Shown: one piece after another, positions 36,120 through 44,959 of the stretch
How the letters are laid out: every line of letters begins with the position of its first letter
Numbering within the stretch: the first letter of the stretch is position 1
Assembly (NCBI RefSeq): GCF_018860365.1
Contig: NZ_JAHKPO010000001.1
Coordinates: forward strand, 310,001-374,000
From: Arenibacter algicola
Lineage (GTDB): Bacteria > Bacteroidota > Bacteroidia > Flavobacteriales > Flavobacteriaceae
Direction of reading: 5' to 3'
DNA length: 64,000 nucleotides
Position numbers and translations under genes: made by a program
Notes under the pieces: model-generated
Seen by the model: the letters and a program-made list of their open reading frames with translations, nothing else
Told to the model about the DNA's origin: nothing
Database searches by the model: none

Positions 36120-38420
36120 CTAGTTCTTGCTTACAAAAAATTCAAAATCGTGGTGTCCCAATAGCCCTTCTCCACCCACACCTTCAATAATTCCAATGAA
36201 TTGGGTATTGAGGTCAGAACAGAAAAAAGTGACCGTAGCCTCCCCCTTTTCGTCGGTTACAATGGATGGGGCCCAAAGCAAGGTGTTGCGATAGTCTGGA
36301 AGAGGATCTTTAATCGTTTCCTTGTCATAAACAGGACTATAGAACTCTTTCTTTCCATAGAATCCCTGAACCTTGGTAAGATTGTTTTTCCTCAATAGTT
36401 CTTCTTCGGTAAATATAGGGTACTCGTATTTCTGAGTTATCCTCCCCCTAATTGTATATTCAGTTTTATTCGAATTCCATTGAAATCCAACATAGGACTG
36501 ATATACCTTACCCTCGACCGGTTTTTGATTGTCGGGATCCCTAACATGTATTTCACAATTTAAAATACCGCTTATACAAACATAATCCGTATTGATGTCC
36601 AACTTGGCCAAACTATCCAATTGTCCCAGATATTTATCCCTAAATACACTCTTCTTCCGAGCACTTACCTTTACCTCTTCCAAGGTTATAGTACCCTGTT
36701 CCTGCCAAGGAGTTGTTAGAGAATCAAATTGAGGGATACTATCTTTATTTTCAAATATCGGATATGGCTTTACTTTACCAGTCAGGGCAATTTTAATTTT
36801 ATCAAAAGTATTGCCCAGATCAACCCTATATTCATCGTTATCTATAGGGAAGTGTTTTAGGAACAATCTTCTTCCCATGGTGAAGGAAGATTCATCTAAT
36901 TTGAATGTTCCATTATCATCCAATTCAAGTATTTGGCTGGTATTGTTGTCAGGGTTGAATAACACCATGGTACGTTGGGGGCGATGATCTTTTCCTATTT
37001 TTAGTTGGCGAAGTGTACCTGTTTCGACTGGAAGTACTACATTTTTTGCCTCAGCCCGTTTTTGAATGGATTCATCGTCCCAAGTATATTTTCGCCATCC
37101 TTGGGTCAACATCAATAAATCCAATGCATCAGAACGATCCTTGTTGGATTTGTCAAAATAATAATCAGGATTATGGATATTGCCTTTTAACTGGGTTGAC
37201 AAATAATAATGAGTCAGAATGTTCTTTTTTCCCAGCCTCTCATAAATTTTATCAAATACACTAAGAGACAACTGAGCCGGCACTGAATTATTGTCACTGT
37301 CCGTGGTCTTTATCTTCAACTTTACCATTTTTCTGGTGGCATATAACTTCTCCAGCCCAGTGACAATAATATTCATTCCTTTGTCTAAATTGACATAAAC
37401 AAGTCTTTCTACGAGAGGCCTCAGTTCATTGTCAAACAAAGTTGCCTCAACTATACCCTGTGGAATCTGTTTTAAGGGAATTTTAATTAGTAGGCTGTCC
37501 TTGAGCATCCCTGATGCGATAAATTGGACCATTCCCCTTGTCTGTATCCGTAAATAAATTTTTTGCTCGAGAGATATAGGCGTTTTGGCAACATTAAAAA
37601 CCAATTCATTCTCAGTTTGTGCTTCAAGATAAAACCGAATACCTTGCTTTTTAGGATTTGGTAAAATGTAAACGGTATCAGGCTGATTTTCTAATCCAAT
37701 CGTATACTTTTGATTCACCTGCGGCACGAAACTTAATTTTCCCATTCCATCGTGAATACTTTCAAATGGTAAAAGCGTTTTACCACTTTCATAAAGTGTT
37801 CCTTTTATTTTGACAGGATAACCATTCGGTGAAACAGCCTTAAAAGCAATTGTGTTCCTCAATCCCTCAATTAATTGGCCACCTTCAGGAAAGACATTGA
37901 ACTGAGTGCGTATGTTTGATTGATTATCATTTTTTGGAAAGGCCTTTCCAGTAGCATCTCCAATATGGGAAATAATATGAATTTTACGCCGATCATAAAA
38001 AGGCTGGCCATTGTCATAAATGGAATGTGCCGAATAAGCAGACAGCCAATATTCTCCCTTTGGCCATGAATTCTCAATATAAACGTGTCCGCTCGTGGTC
38101 CCATTTTCTATTTTATATTTTTCCTGAAAAACAATACTATCATTGGACGCTTTGGTTAATGTAATATAAAGAGTTTTATCCAAGGTGCTAATTTGATGTG
38201 CCTGACTATCAAGTACCCAAGACTTGAACCAAAAATCCTCATCATGCTCATATATATCTTTATTAGTCTGTAGGTAAATTGAATTGGTTTTGGCCATAGA
38301 AGCCAGTTTATTTATGGAAAGAGCCAATTTGCTCATCAAAGAATCCTCCTGCTGACCATACGTTTGTTGTTCAGCAAAAATTAATGCACCTAACATTAAT
38401 AACAGTCTATAATAAATCAT
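36120..38420 (-). CDS. Alpha-2-macroglobulin-like (MG domain) secreted protein
   Basis: This 766-residue protein has a signal peptide (FAEQQTYGQ). The N-terminal MG2-like domain is YLQTNKDIYEHDEDFWFKSWV, and repeats of beta domains follow (KPLVERLVYVNLDKGM, KMVKLKIKTTDSDNNSVPAQLSLSVFD). The C-terminus has TLLWAPSIVTDEKGEATVTFF, like the end of macroglobulin-type and carboxypeptidase-regulatory proteins of Bacteroidetes. No thioester CxEQ motif is seen, so it is not a classic protease trap. It probably works at the cell envelope. It stands downstream of cassette D on the same strand. Confidence 0.7.
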   Translation of the reverse strand: MIYYRLLLMLGALIFAEQQTYGQQEDSLMSKLALSINKLASMAKTNSIYLQTNKDIYEHDEDFWFKSWVLDSQAHQISTLDKTLYITLTKASNDSIVFQEKYKIENGTTSGHVYIENSWPKGEYWLSAYSAHSIYDNGQPFYDRRKIHIISHIGDATGKAFPKNDNQSNIRTQFNVFPEGGQLIEGLRNTIAFKAVSPNGYPVKIKGTLYESGKTLLPFESIHDGMGKLSFVPQVNQKYTIGLENQPDTVYILPNPKKQGIRFYLEAQTENELVFNVAKTPISLEQKIYLRIQTRGMVQFIASGMLKDSLLIKIPLKQIPQGIVEATLFDNELRPLVERLVYVNLDKGMNIIVTGLEKLYATRKMVKLKIKTTDSDNNSVPAQLSLSVFDKIYERLGKKNILTHYYLSTQLKGNIHNPDYYFDKSNKDRSDALDLLMLTQGWRKYTWDDESIQKRAEAKNVVLPVETGTLRQLKIGKDHRPQRTMVLFNPDNNTSQILELDDNGTFKLDESSFTMGRRLFLKHFPIDNDEYRVDLGNTFDKIKIALTGKVKPYPIFENKDSIPQFDSLTTPWQEQGTITLEEVKVSARKKSVFRDKYLGQLDSLAKLDINTDYVCISGILNCEIHVRDPDNQKPVEGKVYQSYVGFQWNSNKTEYTIRGRITQKYEYPIFTEEELLRKNNLTKVQGFYGKKEFYSPVYDKETIKDPLPDYRNTLLWAPSIVTDEKGEATVTFFCSDLNTQFIGIIEGVGGEGLLGHHDFEFFVSKN

Positions 38421-38943
38421 AAATTATCCATATTCTCGAAAACATCAATCATATTACCTAAAAATTTTATATAAAATCAGCTTTCTAAACTGACAGAATA
38501 CTTCAATTTTTGTTGGATACTGAAACTAAATCTCATTTTTAATATATTTTTTTTTAATTTTTATTAAACTTACAAACATTGATGTATTCTGGTATACAAC
38601 AATAAATAAGAGGCTCAACAAGCACTATTTTCGGACTGAAGACCGTAGTCATCACTTCCATTAACACAAGCAAACGCCAATATCCCCATGCGAATTGGAG
38701 AATACAAAGTACCGATTGCAGTTAATGAAGATATTTTCAACCAAACAACCCAATAAATAGTAAGAAAAATATGAATTGACGAGGCACAAGCAAATGTGAA
38801 TTGTTCCTTCGAATCTTCATAAGGATTGACTAAAACAAAAGCACCCAACTATAAAAATTACGATTCCTCATAACATAGATTTAAGCCTAATTGCAACAAT
38901 AACATAACACACCCCCAACCTAATACATTCACCTTCGAGAATT
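38421..38943. other. Intergenic region with a doubtful 77-aa minus ORF
   Basis: A minus frame at 38615-38848 (MGAFVLVNPYEDSKEQ, ending LQSENSAC) is open but has no recognisable signal or family. It might be a decayed cassette member. A mostly T/A tract at 38525-38575 is the only other feature. Confidence 0.3.
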
Positions 38944-39423
38944 TTATAGCCCTTTAGTTTCTACAAAACTTTTAAGTTTTTCAAATGCAAAAGGATTATC
39001 AGGAGTTGAAAATTCTATACTAACTATTCTTTTATTTTTTACTTCCAGTATGCAGGGATAAATACTATTATTTGTCGGAACGACAAATTTGCCTTGTTTA
39101 TCATAATGAATGTTGGGATAATCCTTTAAGTGCTTATTAATTTTTCGCTGCAATATCTTTAACGACTCAATTTTTGTAAGTACAAAAAGTACCTCCTTAT
39201 TCTCAAGATATTCTCCCATAAAAAATTCAGCCTCTTCAATACAACCAGTACATCCAAGTCCAGGCAAAATAACTACCCAATCATAAGAAGTTTTATCATT
39301 AATATGAGATATAGCTTCACTTAAAAAATCTTGTTCAATTTTATTATTTTTTTCATGACAGGAGGCCAGAACAAAGAAAATTGCCCCAAATAAAACAATC
39401 ATTTTTTTAAATTTCAATTTCAT
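38944..39423 (-). CDS. Thioredoxin-like CxxC lipoprotein (cassette D)
   Basis: This 159-residue protein has lipid Cys22 (LASC) and the redox motif WVVILPGLGCTGCIEEAEFF with C58 and C61, then VLFVLTKIESLKILQ. It is nearly collinear with the cassette B protein at 30582, so the two arose by duplication. It lies 11 bases after the propeller gene. Predicted role: thiol-disulfide exchange in the periplasm, possibly on peptide D. Confidence 0.7.
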   Translation of the reverse strand: MKLKFKKMIVLFGAIFFVLASCHEKNNKIEQDFLSEAISHINDKTSYDWVVILPGLGCTGCIEEAEFFMGEYLENKEVLFVLTKIESLKILQRKINKHLKDYPNIHYDKQGKFVVPTNNSIYPCILEVKNKRIVSIEFSTPDNPFAFEKLKSFVETKGL

Positions 39424-39434
39424 TTCAAAATACT

Positions 39435-40631
39435 TTACTTAATTACTTTTGGTTCAAATATTTTAAACGTCATATACACTTCTTCAATATCACCTTCATC
39501 CAGATATTCAATGTTTAGACCTTCCTCGGTCACGAAACTATTATCCCAATTCCATTCATAGCTATTCCCTATCACAGTTTCTCCTAAATAACCAAAATTC
39601 TTATCCATCACTATAATGGCTATTGGCTTATCCTTAATCTTTGTGTGTACTGTTGCGTCTGGAACAGCTTTACGTAAAAATCGATAATAGACCTCCCTAT
39701 ATTTATCATATAACAAAGCTGAATATAAATCTTGATCAATTACATGTCGTATTGACTCTTGTCTAGGAATCGATTTAGGATTCCCCTTTAGTGGCCGAAT
39801 TGTACCAGCAAAATTACTTCCACCATATACCTCCTTATAAGTTTCATCGCCTAAAGCTTGAATATAAAGATTATGAGACACTGGAAAGCTATAAATCATT
39901 CTATTTTGATCAATATCCAATTGTGGATATACTTTGGTAAATATTGGGTCGCCCCAAGTAAAATTAGAACCATATAATTTACTCGGATATAAACCATTAT
40001 GCTCGATCTTACCTGTTTCATATTCTATTTGAGCCATAAACTTTATCTTGTCTAATAAAGGATCAGGTATAATTCCTATATAAAATCCGGGAAGCAATAA
40101 AGTAGTTTCCATTTCAATGAAGGGCGTTGACGTTTCAGGAAAATATTGACAATTATTTACTAATACTTCAGGAAATTCCTTAAAATCCTTATCTCCTATC
40201 AGTGAGTATTTATTTAAAATTTCGGATTTGTTATTAGCTAAGATTAGTTCCATAGTTTGATAGTCTGCTATATATATGGAATCCATACTTTTTATGTGAT
40301 ATCCCGTTGGATAAGGAACTGCATTGGGACCGTGCTTTTCGAATTTTAGTATATTCTCATACTCAGAGCTTTCATAATCATAAATATAAATGGCATTATC
40401 AAAGCTGTTTATAAAAGTAAATTTTCTTCTACCTGTGGAGTCTATAAAAATTTCTAAGTACTGGGGTTTAGGGGCAGTATTTGAATCTAAAGGAAATTTT
40501 TTTACACTTGTTACAAACAATTCCATGGAACTATTTAAACTTCCCTTCTTAGGGTTTTTTATTTCAGGCAGATTAGACGTACATGAAAGAACCGTTGAAA
40601 GTATTAATATTGAGTATATTGTTTTCGCCAT
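39435..40631 (-). CDS. DUF4221-like propeller lipoprotein (cassette D)
   Basis: A lipoprotein signal ends at TVLSC (Cys16). The 398-residue body matches its paralog at 31031 in pattern: PLDSNTAPKPQYLEIFIDST, FDNAIYIYDYESSEYENIL and a late ALLYDKYREVYYRFL (ILFDEFNKVYYRLT in the paralog). It is beta-rich, probably a propeller, and located at the envelope. It follows peptide D after an attenuator-like hairpin and precedes a CxxC lipoprotein, reproducing the cassette order. Confidence 0.7.
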   Translation of the reverse strand: MAKTIYSILILSTVLSCTSNLPEIKNPKKGSLNSSMELFVTSVKKFPLDSNTAPKPQYLEIFIDSTGRRKFTFINSFDNAIYIYDYESSEYENILKFEKHGPNAVPYPTGYHIKSMDSIYIADYQTMELILANNKSEILNKYSLIGDKDFKEFPEVLVNNCQYFPETSTPFIEMETTLLLPGFYIGIIPDPLLDKIKFMAQIEYETGKIEHNGLYPSKLYGSNFTWGDPIFTKVYPQLDIDQNRMIYSFPVSHNLYIQALGDETYKEVYGGSNFAGTIRPLKGNPKSIPRQESIRHVIDQDLYSALLYDKYREVYYRFLRKAVPDATVHTKIKDKPIAIIVMDKNFGYLGETVIGNSYEWNWDNSFVTEEGLNIEYLDEGDIEEVYMTFKIFEPKVIK

Positions 40632-40651
40632 TATCGATTATAATATTAAAT

Positions 40652-40684
40652 TTAGCAAGGCCAATTCATAGTTGGCCTTGCTAA
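40652..40684 (-). terminator. Attenuator-like hairpin between peptide D and its propeller gene
   Basis: TTAGCAAGGCCAA and TTGGCCTTGCTAA form a perfect 13-bp stem with a 7-nt loop, followed on the minus strand by ATTTAATATT. It stands in the same place as the hairpins after peptides A and B. Confidence 0.7.
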
Positions 40685-40706
40685 TTGAAAGTTAATAGAT
40701 TATTCA

Positions 40707-40931
40707 CTATAGGTGGCATTCCCTTGCCGATGTATCATATCTGCACCGATCTGAAATAGTACACACTGCATTAGCCGAACTGGCTTGCGATTCAGGGCAT
40801 GCTTCTGCAGGATTAATACTTAACAAAGAATTTAAGTCTAGATTGCTACTTAGTGCACCAACAGTATTGCTACTCATGAACATACCAATAGATAGTGCCA
40901 TAACTCCTATAATTCCAATTATTTTTTTCAT
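40707..40931 (-). CDS. NVEALA-type secreted Cys-rich peptide D (74 aa)
   Basis: The start is ATG 40931 (MKKIIGIIGVMALS); a longer frame to 41063 would translate the leader. Spacer SNLDLNSLLSIN, then A42-E-A44 followed directly by Cys45, with further Cys at 57, 63 and 72. Cleavage at AEA would leave an N-terminal cysteine on a 30-residue peptide. It carries the shared leader upstream and a propeller/CxxC pair downstream. Confidence 0.75.
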   Translation of the reverse strand: MKKIIGIIGVMALSIGMFMSSNTVGALSSNLDLNSLLSINPAEACPESQASSANAVCTISDRCRYDTSARECHL

Positions 40932-40987
40932 CGCATTTGAATTTAAAATATTACAAAAGAACAAAGTCTTTTGATTATTATGAGTGA

Positions 40988-41100
40988 AGGTGCAAAGGTC
41001 TTTAGGGAGGCACCACCTTTGCAAAAATACCATGCCTTTTACACTTAATAATTGGCATCGCAAAAAACATCCCTTAATCTCCTTGTATTTACATAGGCAT
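40988..41100 (-). promoter_or_regulatory. Conserved structured 5-prime leader, copy D
   Basis: Elements as in copies B and C: TGCCTATGTAA, GGCATGGTATTT, and a perfect 8-bp stem GCAAAGGT/ACCTTTGC around a 15-nt loop with TGCCTCCC. The basal pair is G-C here and A-T in copy B, a compensatory change. Confidence 0.72.
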
Positions 41101-41489
41101 ATGACTTTTATAGTTGAACATTGTTTTGATTACACACCTCTTGGGAAGGTGATGACCTCCCCATTTTTCATCTTATATTTCACAAATCGACTGAAGAAAG
41201 TCTTAAAGGTTGCTCAAAAAACCTTTTTTTATCCGATTTCACTTTTTTCTTTATGTAGAACTCTATTAATGGTCAGTATTACTTCTAAAAAACTCCTTTA
41301 TGTTCCAGTTCTTGTAACATTTGTTTTATAAAATACAATGATTATCTGCACTAAAAATATAACAACCCATCCCGTGGAATTCACAATTTTCACCTTTTTA
41401 GTTAGGGATGCGTGATATACTTGGCATAATTTATTTTTTAAATAGTAATAACCATATATACAACCAATTACCGATCAAAATGGAGCCAT
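41101..41489. other. Gene-free stretch between operator copy 3 and leader D
   Basis: By analogy with the other two blocks a ligase-like gene may once have stood here, but translation in all frames gives only short broken pieces with no clear homology to it. Confidence 0.35.
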
Positions 41490-41536
41490 TTCCTACAAAC
41501 ATAATAAAATATTCCCAATATTGGGAAGTTTTATTA
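41490..41536 (-). promoter_or_regulatory. Palindromic operator with -7 box, copy 3
   Basis: This differs from copy 2 at one palindrome position (41503-41536, centre TTCCCAATATTGGGAA). TATGTTTG lies at 41496-41503 on the minus strand. It points toward leader D and peptide D. Confidence 0.7.
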
Positions 41537-41624
41537 AAAACATTGCTATTTCAATCAACATTAGCTACACGGACCCATAATCATTGAGTTTTCATGTTTT
41601 TTTAACAAAAAATCTTTTTTATAG

Positions 41625-41661
41625 AATAAAATTATCCCACATATGAGAAATTTATTACATT
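41625..41661 (+). promoter_or_regulatory. Related operator and -7 box before the alpha-oxoamine synthase gene
   Basis: An imperfect palindrome flanked by AATAAA and TTTATT, with core TCCCACATATGAGA, is followed by TACATTTA in the position where the other copies have TATGTTTG, but on the plus strand, 27 bp before the ATG at 41689. Confidence 0.5.
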
Positions 41662-41688
41662 TAGCTATCCACAAAATCCTATGATTTT

Positions 41689-42966
41689 ATGCCAGTACTA
41701 CACAATATTAATTTTGATAAAGCCAGTTTTAAAGATTTTGAAAAAATTCCCAACCTAAACTCTTTTCAAAGGACGGAGGCCTTCAAAGAATTTACCGATT
41801 ATATGGAAACCCACGGCCATATGAATTATCGTTTTGTAACCCATAACGGTTGTGGCCCTGAAATTTTGGTAAGCTCTCCATTTCAGGAAAAGCCCCAAAG
41901 CTGTATAAGCCTTGTTTCCAATGACTACTTAAATTTTACTCAACATCCAAAAGTCAAAGCTGCTGCTATTGAAGGTATTCAAAAATATGGAACTGGAGCC
42001 GGGGCATCGCCATTGATCGGAGGGCATCATGATTACCATGTTATGTTGGAAGACAAACTATCCTCTTTTTTTGGTAGAGCTAAGAGTTCTTCTATAATCT
42101 ACACTACAGGCTATACCGCAAACAGTGCTACATTGCTGGCAATGTTAAAAAACAACGATTGTGCCATTGTGGATATGGCCGTACATGCTAGTGTGTTTGA
42201 AGGGTTATTGGAAACAAATGTTAAAAGATTTCCCCATAACAATCTTGATTATTTAGAAAGGGCCTTATCCGACACCCGGTCAAAATATGTAACACGGTTG
42301 GTTATCATAGACGGCGTTTATTCTCAAGACGGAGATCTTGCCAAGATGAGTGAAATCTATGACCTTACCAAGCTATATGGGGCCTTCCTTATGGTCGATG
42401 ATGCACACGGTATTGGAGTATTAGGAAAAAATGGCAGGGGCGCCATTGAAATGTTCGACCTTCTGGACAAAATTGACATTATTTCCGGTACTTTAAGTAA
42501 AGCATTGGGACATATAGGAGGGTTTGTCGTTTCCAAACCTGAAGTTATCAATTATCTACAATTTCAATCCCGCCAACAAGTTTTTTCCTCAACCTCGACT
42601 CCCGCAACCAATGGGCTACTCGTTGCACTTAATTTAATTGATGAAGAACCCGAGTGGCGCAATCAACTTGCAAAAAACGTAGCTTATTTTAAAAAAGGAT
42701 TACTAGATATTGGGTTGGACATAGGTCCAACGGAATCACCAATAATCCCCATAAAAATTGGAGATGCACATAAAACTGGAGATGCTGCCCGATTGTTGCT
42801 TAAGGCAGGTGTGTACGCCAATGCCATTGTTTATCCTGGGGTTTCCCGTAAAGATGCCAGAATCCGTACTAGTTTAATGGCTACACATACCAAAGAGCAT
42901 CTAGACAAGGCCTTAAATGCGTTTGACTATGTTAACCAAAAATTAAATATTTCTCTAGTCCATTAA
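41689..42966 (+). CDS. Alpha-oxoamine synthase (PLP-dependent, KBL/SPT/BioF family)
   Basis: These enzymes condense an amino acid with an acyl thioester and lose CO2. The 425-residue protein has the family motifs LVSNDYLNFTQHP, GTGAGASPLIGGHHDYHVMLE, the Asp-His pair MVDDAHGIGVLG and the PLP lysine near residue 271 in SGTLSKALGHIGGF. The N-terminal extension of about 60 residues is as in serine palmitoyltransferase-like rather than BioF enzymes. It could make a sphingolipid, sulfonolipid or alpha-aminoketone. It is followed by a TetR gene in the same direction and sits in the palindrome regulon. Confidence 0.85.
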   Translation: MPVLHNINFDKASFKDFEKIPNLNSFQRTEAFKEFTDYMETHGHMNYRFVTHNGCGPEILVSSPFQEKPQSCISLVSNDYLNFTQHPKVKAAAIEGIQKYGTGAGASPLIGGHHDYHVMLEDKLSSFFGRAKSSSIIYTTGYTANSATLLAMLKNNDCAIVDMAVHASVFEGLLETNVKRFPHNNLDYLERALSDTRSKYVTRLVIIDGVYSQDGDLAKMSEIYDLTKLYGAFLMVDDAHGIGVLGKNGRGAIEMFDLLDKIDIISGTLSKALGHIGGFVVSKPEVINYLQFQSRQQVFSSTSTPATNGLLVALNLIDEEPEWRNQLAKNVAYFKKGLLDIGLDIGPTESPIIPIKIGDAHKTGDAARLLLKAGVYANAIVYPGVSRKDARIRTSLMATHTKEHLDKALNAFDYVNQKLNISLVH

Positions 42967-43039
42967 CATTTTTTAACTGGATATTAATATCTAAATTCAG
43001 GCTCCATTTTGCAGCACTTCACAAAAAGTTCTATTTTTA

Positions 43040-43056
43040 TTCCCAATATTGAAAAT
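43040..43056 (+). promoter_or_regulatory. Half-conserved operator before the TetR gene
   Basis: ATTCCCAATATTG followed by AAAA keeps one full half-site and the centre of the shared palindrome, 9 bp before the ATG, where bound protein would block the gene itself. Confidence 0.5.
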
Positions 43057-43064
43057 GGCATTCT

Positions 43065-43697
43065 ATGGGGAGGAAAATATACCAAGGAAAAATCAATAAT
43101 AAGGAACGTTCAAAACAGAAACTAATAAATGCTGTTGGCAAGATTCTCAAAGTCAAAGGTTACACTGGCTTGACCGCAACGAATATTGCAAAAGCTGCCG
43201 GCTTAAGCCGACGGCTTATTACTATGTATTTTGATTCAGTGGACGATTTGATTGAAACCTATGTTAGGGATAGGGATTTTTGGTCTACCGCTGCTTCAAA
43301 AACCGATGAGATGATTGCAATTACTGAGGGTAGGGATACCAAAGAAATAATTAATTATTTATTGCAGAATCAAATTGATAATTTTTACAATAATCCTGAA
43401 ATGCAAAAACTCATTTTATGGGAAATCAGTACAAAATCAAAAATTATGTACGAGGTTTGTCAAGAAAGGGAACATTTAGGCACCAAAGTATTTGAACTGA
43501 CAGATAAAGAACTGAACAACAAAGACATAGATGTAAGAGCCGTAACTGCTCTTTTAGTGGCTGGAATTTATTATATGGTACTTCACTCCCAATCAACGGA
43601 CACTACATTCTGTGAAATTGACATTGATGAACCAGAAGGTATGAAAAGGATTAAAAATGCAGTTAGTTTAATCCTGGATAAAACTTATAATAATTAA
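43065..43697 (+). CDS. TetR/AcrR-family transcriptional regulator
   Basis: This 210-residue regulator has an N-terminal TetR helix-turn-helix: LINAVGKILKVKGYTGLTAT and IAKAAGLSRRLITMYFDSVD (about residues 20-65), then a helical ligand-binding domain. Proteins of this group bind palindromes of 15-20 bp as dimers and are commonly autoregulated. Five related palindromes lie within 10 kb, one of them just before this gene. The link between this protein and those sites is inference, based on position and site size. Confidence 0.88.
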   Translation: MGRKIYQGKINNKERSKQKLINAVGKILKVKGYTGLTATNIAKAAGLSRRLITMYFDSVDDLIETYVRDRDFWSTAASKTDEMIAITEGRDTKEIINYLLQNQIDNFYNNPEMQKLILWEISTKSKIMYEVCQEREHLGTKVFELTDKELNNKDIDVRAVTALLVAGIYYMVLHSQSTDTTFCEIDIDEPEGMKRIKNAVSLILDKTYNN

Positions 43698-44103
43698 TTC
43701 ATGAAGCTCTATTAATTAGATAGAATTAGTATGACAAAATCCAATCGCGATGTAACCTATGAACATGTTTTCATACAAAGACAATAAAGTTTGAGTTCGA
43801 TCAATGTTTGGTAGGAATAAGAAGATATCATCTAAAAACCTTTAGGTGGTGCCATTGTCACTAATTATGTTTTGGGCTTGATATCTCAGATGCCCATTAA
43901 AAGCTCATTTGAATTCCATATTATACTTGATATTTCCGAAAACACTCTCCGCCTCTGTGCACTTTGTTTCTTAGGATTTTCCAACTTCACTTAACTGCCT
44001 TTTTTTGGTCATGGGATTTATTTCAAATCTTGGTCAATCCACTTTATGTGTTATATAAATATTAAAAATACGATGCTTTTATTTTATCCCTTGCTCTGAA
44101 GTC
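43698..44103. other. Intergenic region at the cargo/backbone junction
   Basis: No gene or RNA is supported. AGGTGGTGCC near 43852 echoes the loop region of the peptide leaders, but the rest of that element is missing. Confidence 0.4.
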
Positions 44104-44757
44104 TTAATAATTTTCTTTAGCCATTATTCCCTGCAATATAACCATCCCATACCCCCTAACACTCTCCTTCCTCCAACTATGCTCCGCCTCCTCCCAATTG
44201 GACAAGAAACCCAATTCTAACAGTACCCCTGGACAGATATTTTGGGTTTCCCTGAGAACCTGAAAGTTCGAGTATTTCATGCCCCTAATTTTAAATCCTA
44301 AAGCCTGATCGAATTCAGACAGGATTACTTCTGCCAAGGTTTTGGATCTGGATCGAAGGTATGAATTCGTGTTAGACTTGGGTTGCTGCACATAAACCTC
44401 AATTCCTTGTGCCGCCTTCCGCTCTGCCTGATTGCAATGAATGGAAATAAAAACATCAGGCTTCAAAACCTTGACCAACCTGGTCCTATCGTTCAAAGAA
44501 ATTAAAGTATCCCTATATCTGGTCAAATAGATATCAAGACGGTTTCCAAACAGCTCCCTATTCAAACGTATCGCTTCCATTGCCACTTCTAGAACAATAT
44601 CCTTTTCCATTATGCCATTCACTCCAATGGCCCCTGAATCCACTCCCCCATGTCCGGGATCCAGGACTATAATTGGGCGTTTGTTCTCTTGGGCATACAA
44701 GGGAGTGTATACCAACGTAATCCCTGTCCAAAGGCAAATTATCCAATAAGGCTTCAT
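44104..44757 (-). CDS. N-acetylmuramoyl-L-alanine amidase (Amidase_3)
   Basis: This 217-residue secreted zinc amidase cuts the bond between MurNAc and L-Ala. A signal peptide ends near LYAQ. Zinc ligands are His in LDPGHGGVDSGA, Glu in EKDIVLEVA and His in DVFISIHCNQAE; the catalytic Glu is in GVLLELGFLSN. It is divergent from the transfer operon. In conjugative transposons such amidases help the secretion apparatus cross the peptidoglycan. Confidence 0.9.
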   Translation of the reverse strand: MKPYWIICLWTGITLVYTPLYAQENKRPIIVLDPGHGGVDSGAIGVNGIMEKDIVLEVAMEAIRLNRELFGNRLDIYLTRYRDTLISLNDRTRLVKVLKPDVFISIHCNQAERKAAQGIEVYVQQPKSNTNSYLRSRSKTLAEVILSEFDQALGFKIRGMKYSNFQVLRETQNICPGVLLELGFLSNWEEAEHSWRKESVRGYGMVILQGIMAKENY

Positions 44758-44959
44758 TCTTTCCGAATTTTAAAGTGCGTGTTGCACAATTTTCATCGTT
44801 TTCCCCAGATTATCTCCAATACGTAAAATTTTAACGCTTTCAGCTGTTAAAATTTATTCGATCCCGATCGATTCCCTTGATCCTTTGGAAATTCCTCAAC
44901 GAATAATTCATCAATCGGTCTTTCCAACATTAGTTGGGGAGCATAAAAAACGAACAGTC

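Noticed and set aside
41000-41056. 18-codon upstream ORF in leader D as a leader peptide
   Set aside because: Copies B and C break the frame with stops or shifts, so the conserved feature is not a peptide.
32534-41100. Repeated elements as a CRISPR array
   Set aside because: There are only three dispersed copies, each tied to a peptide gene, with no regular spacers and no cas genes.
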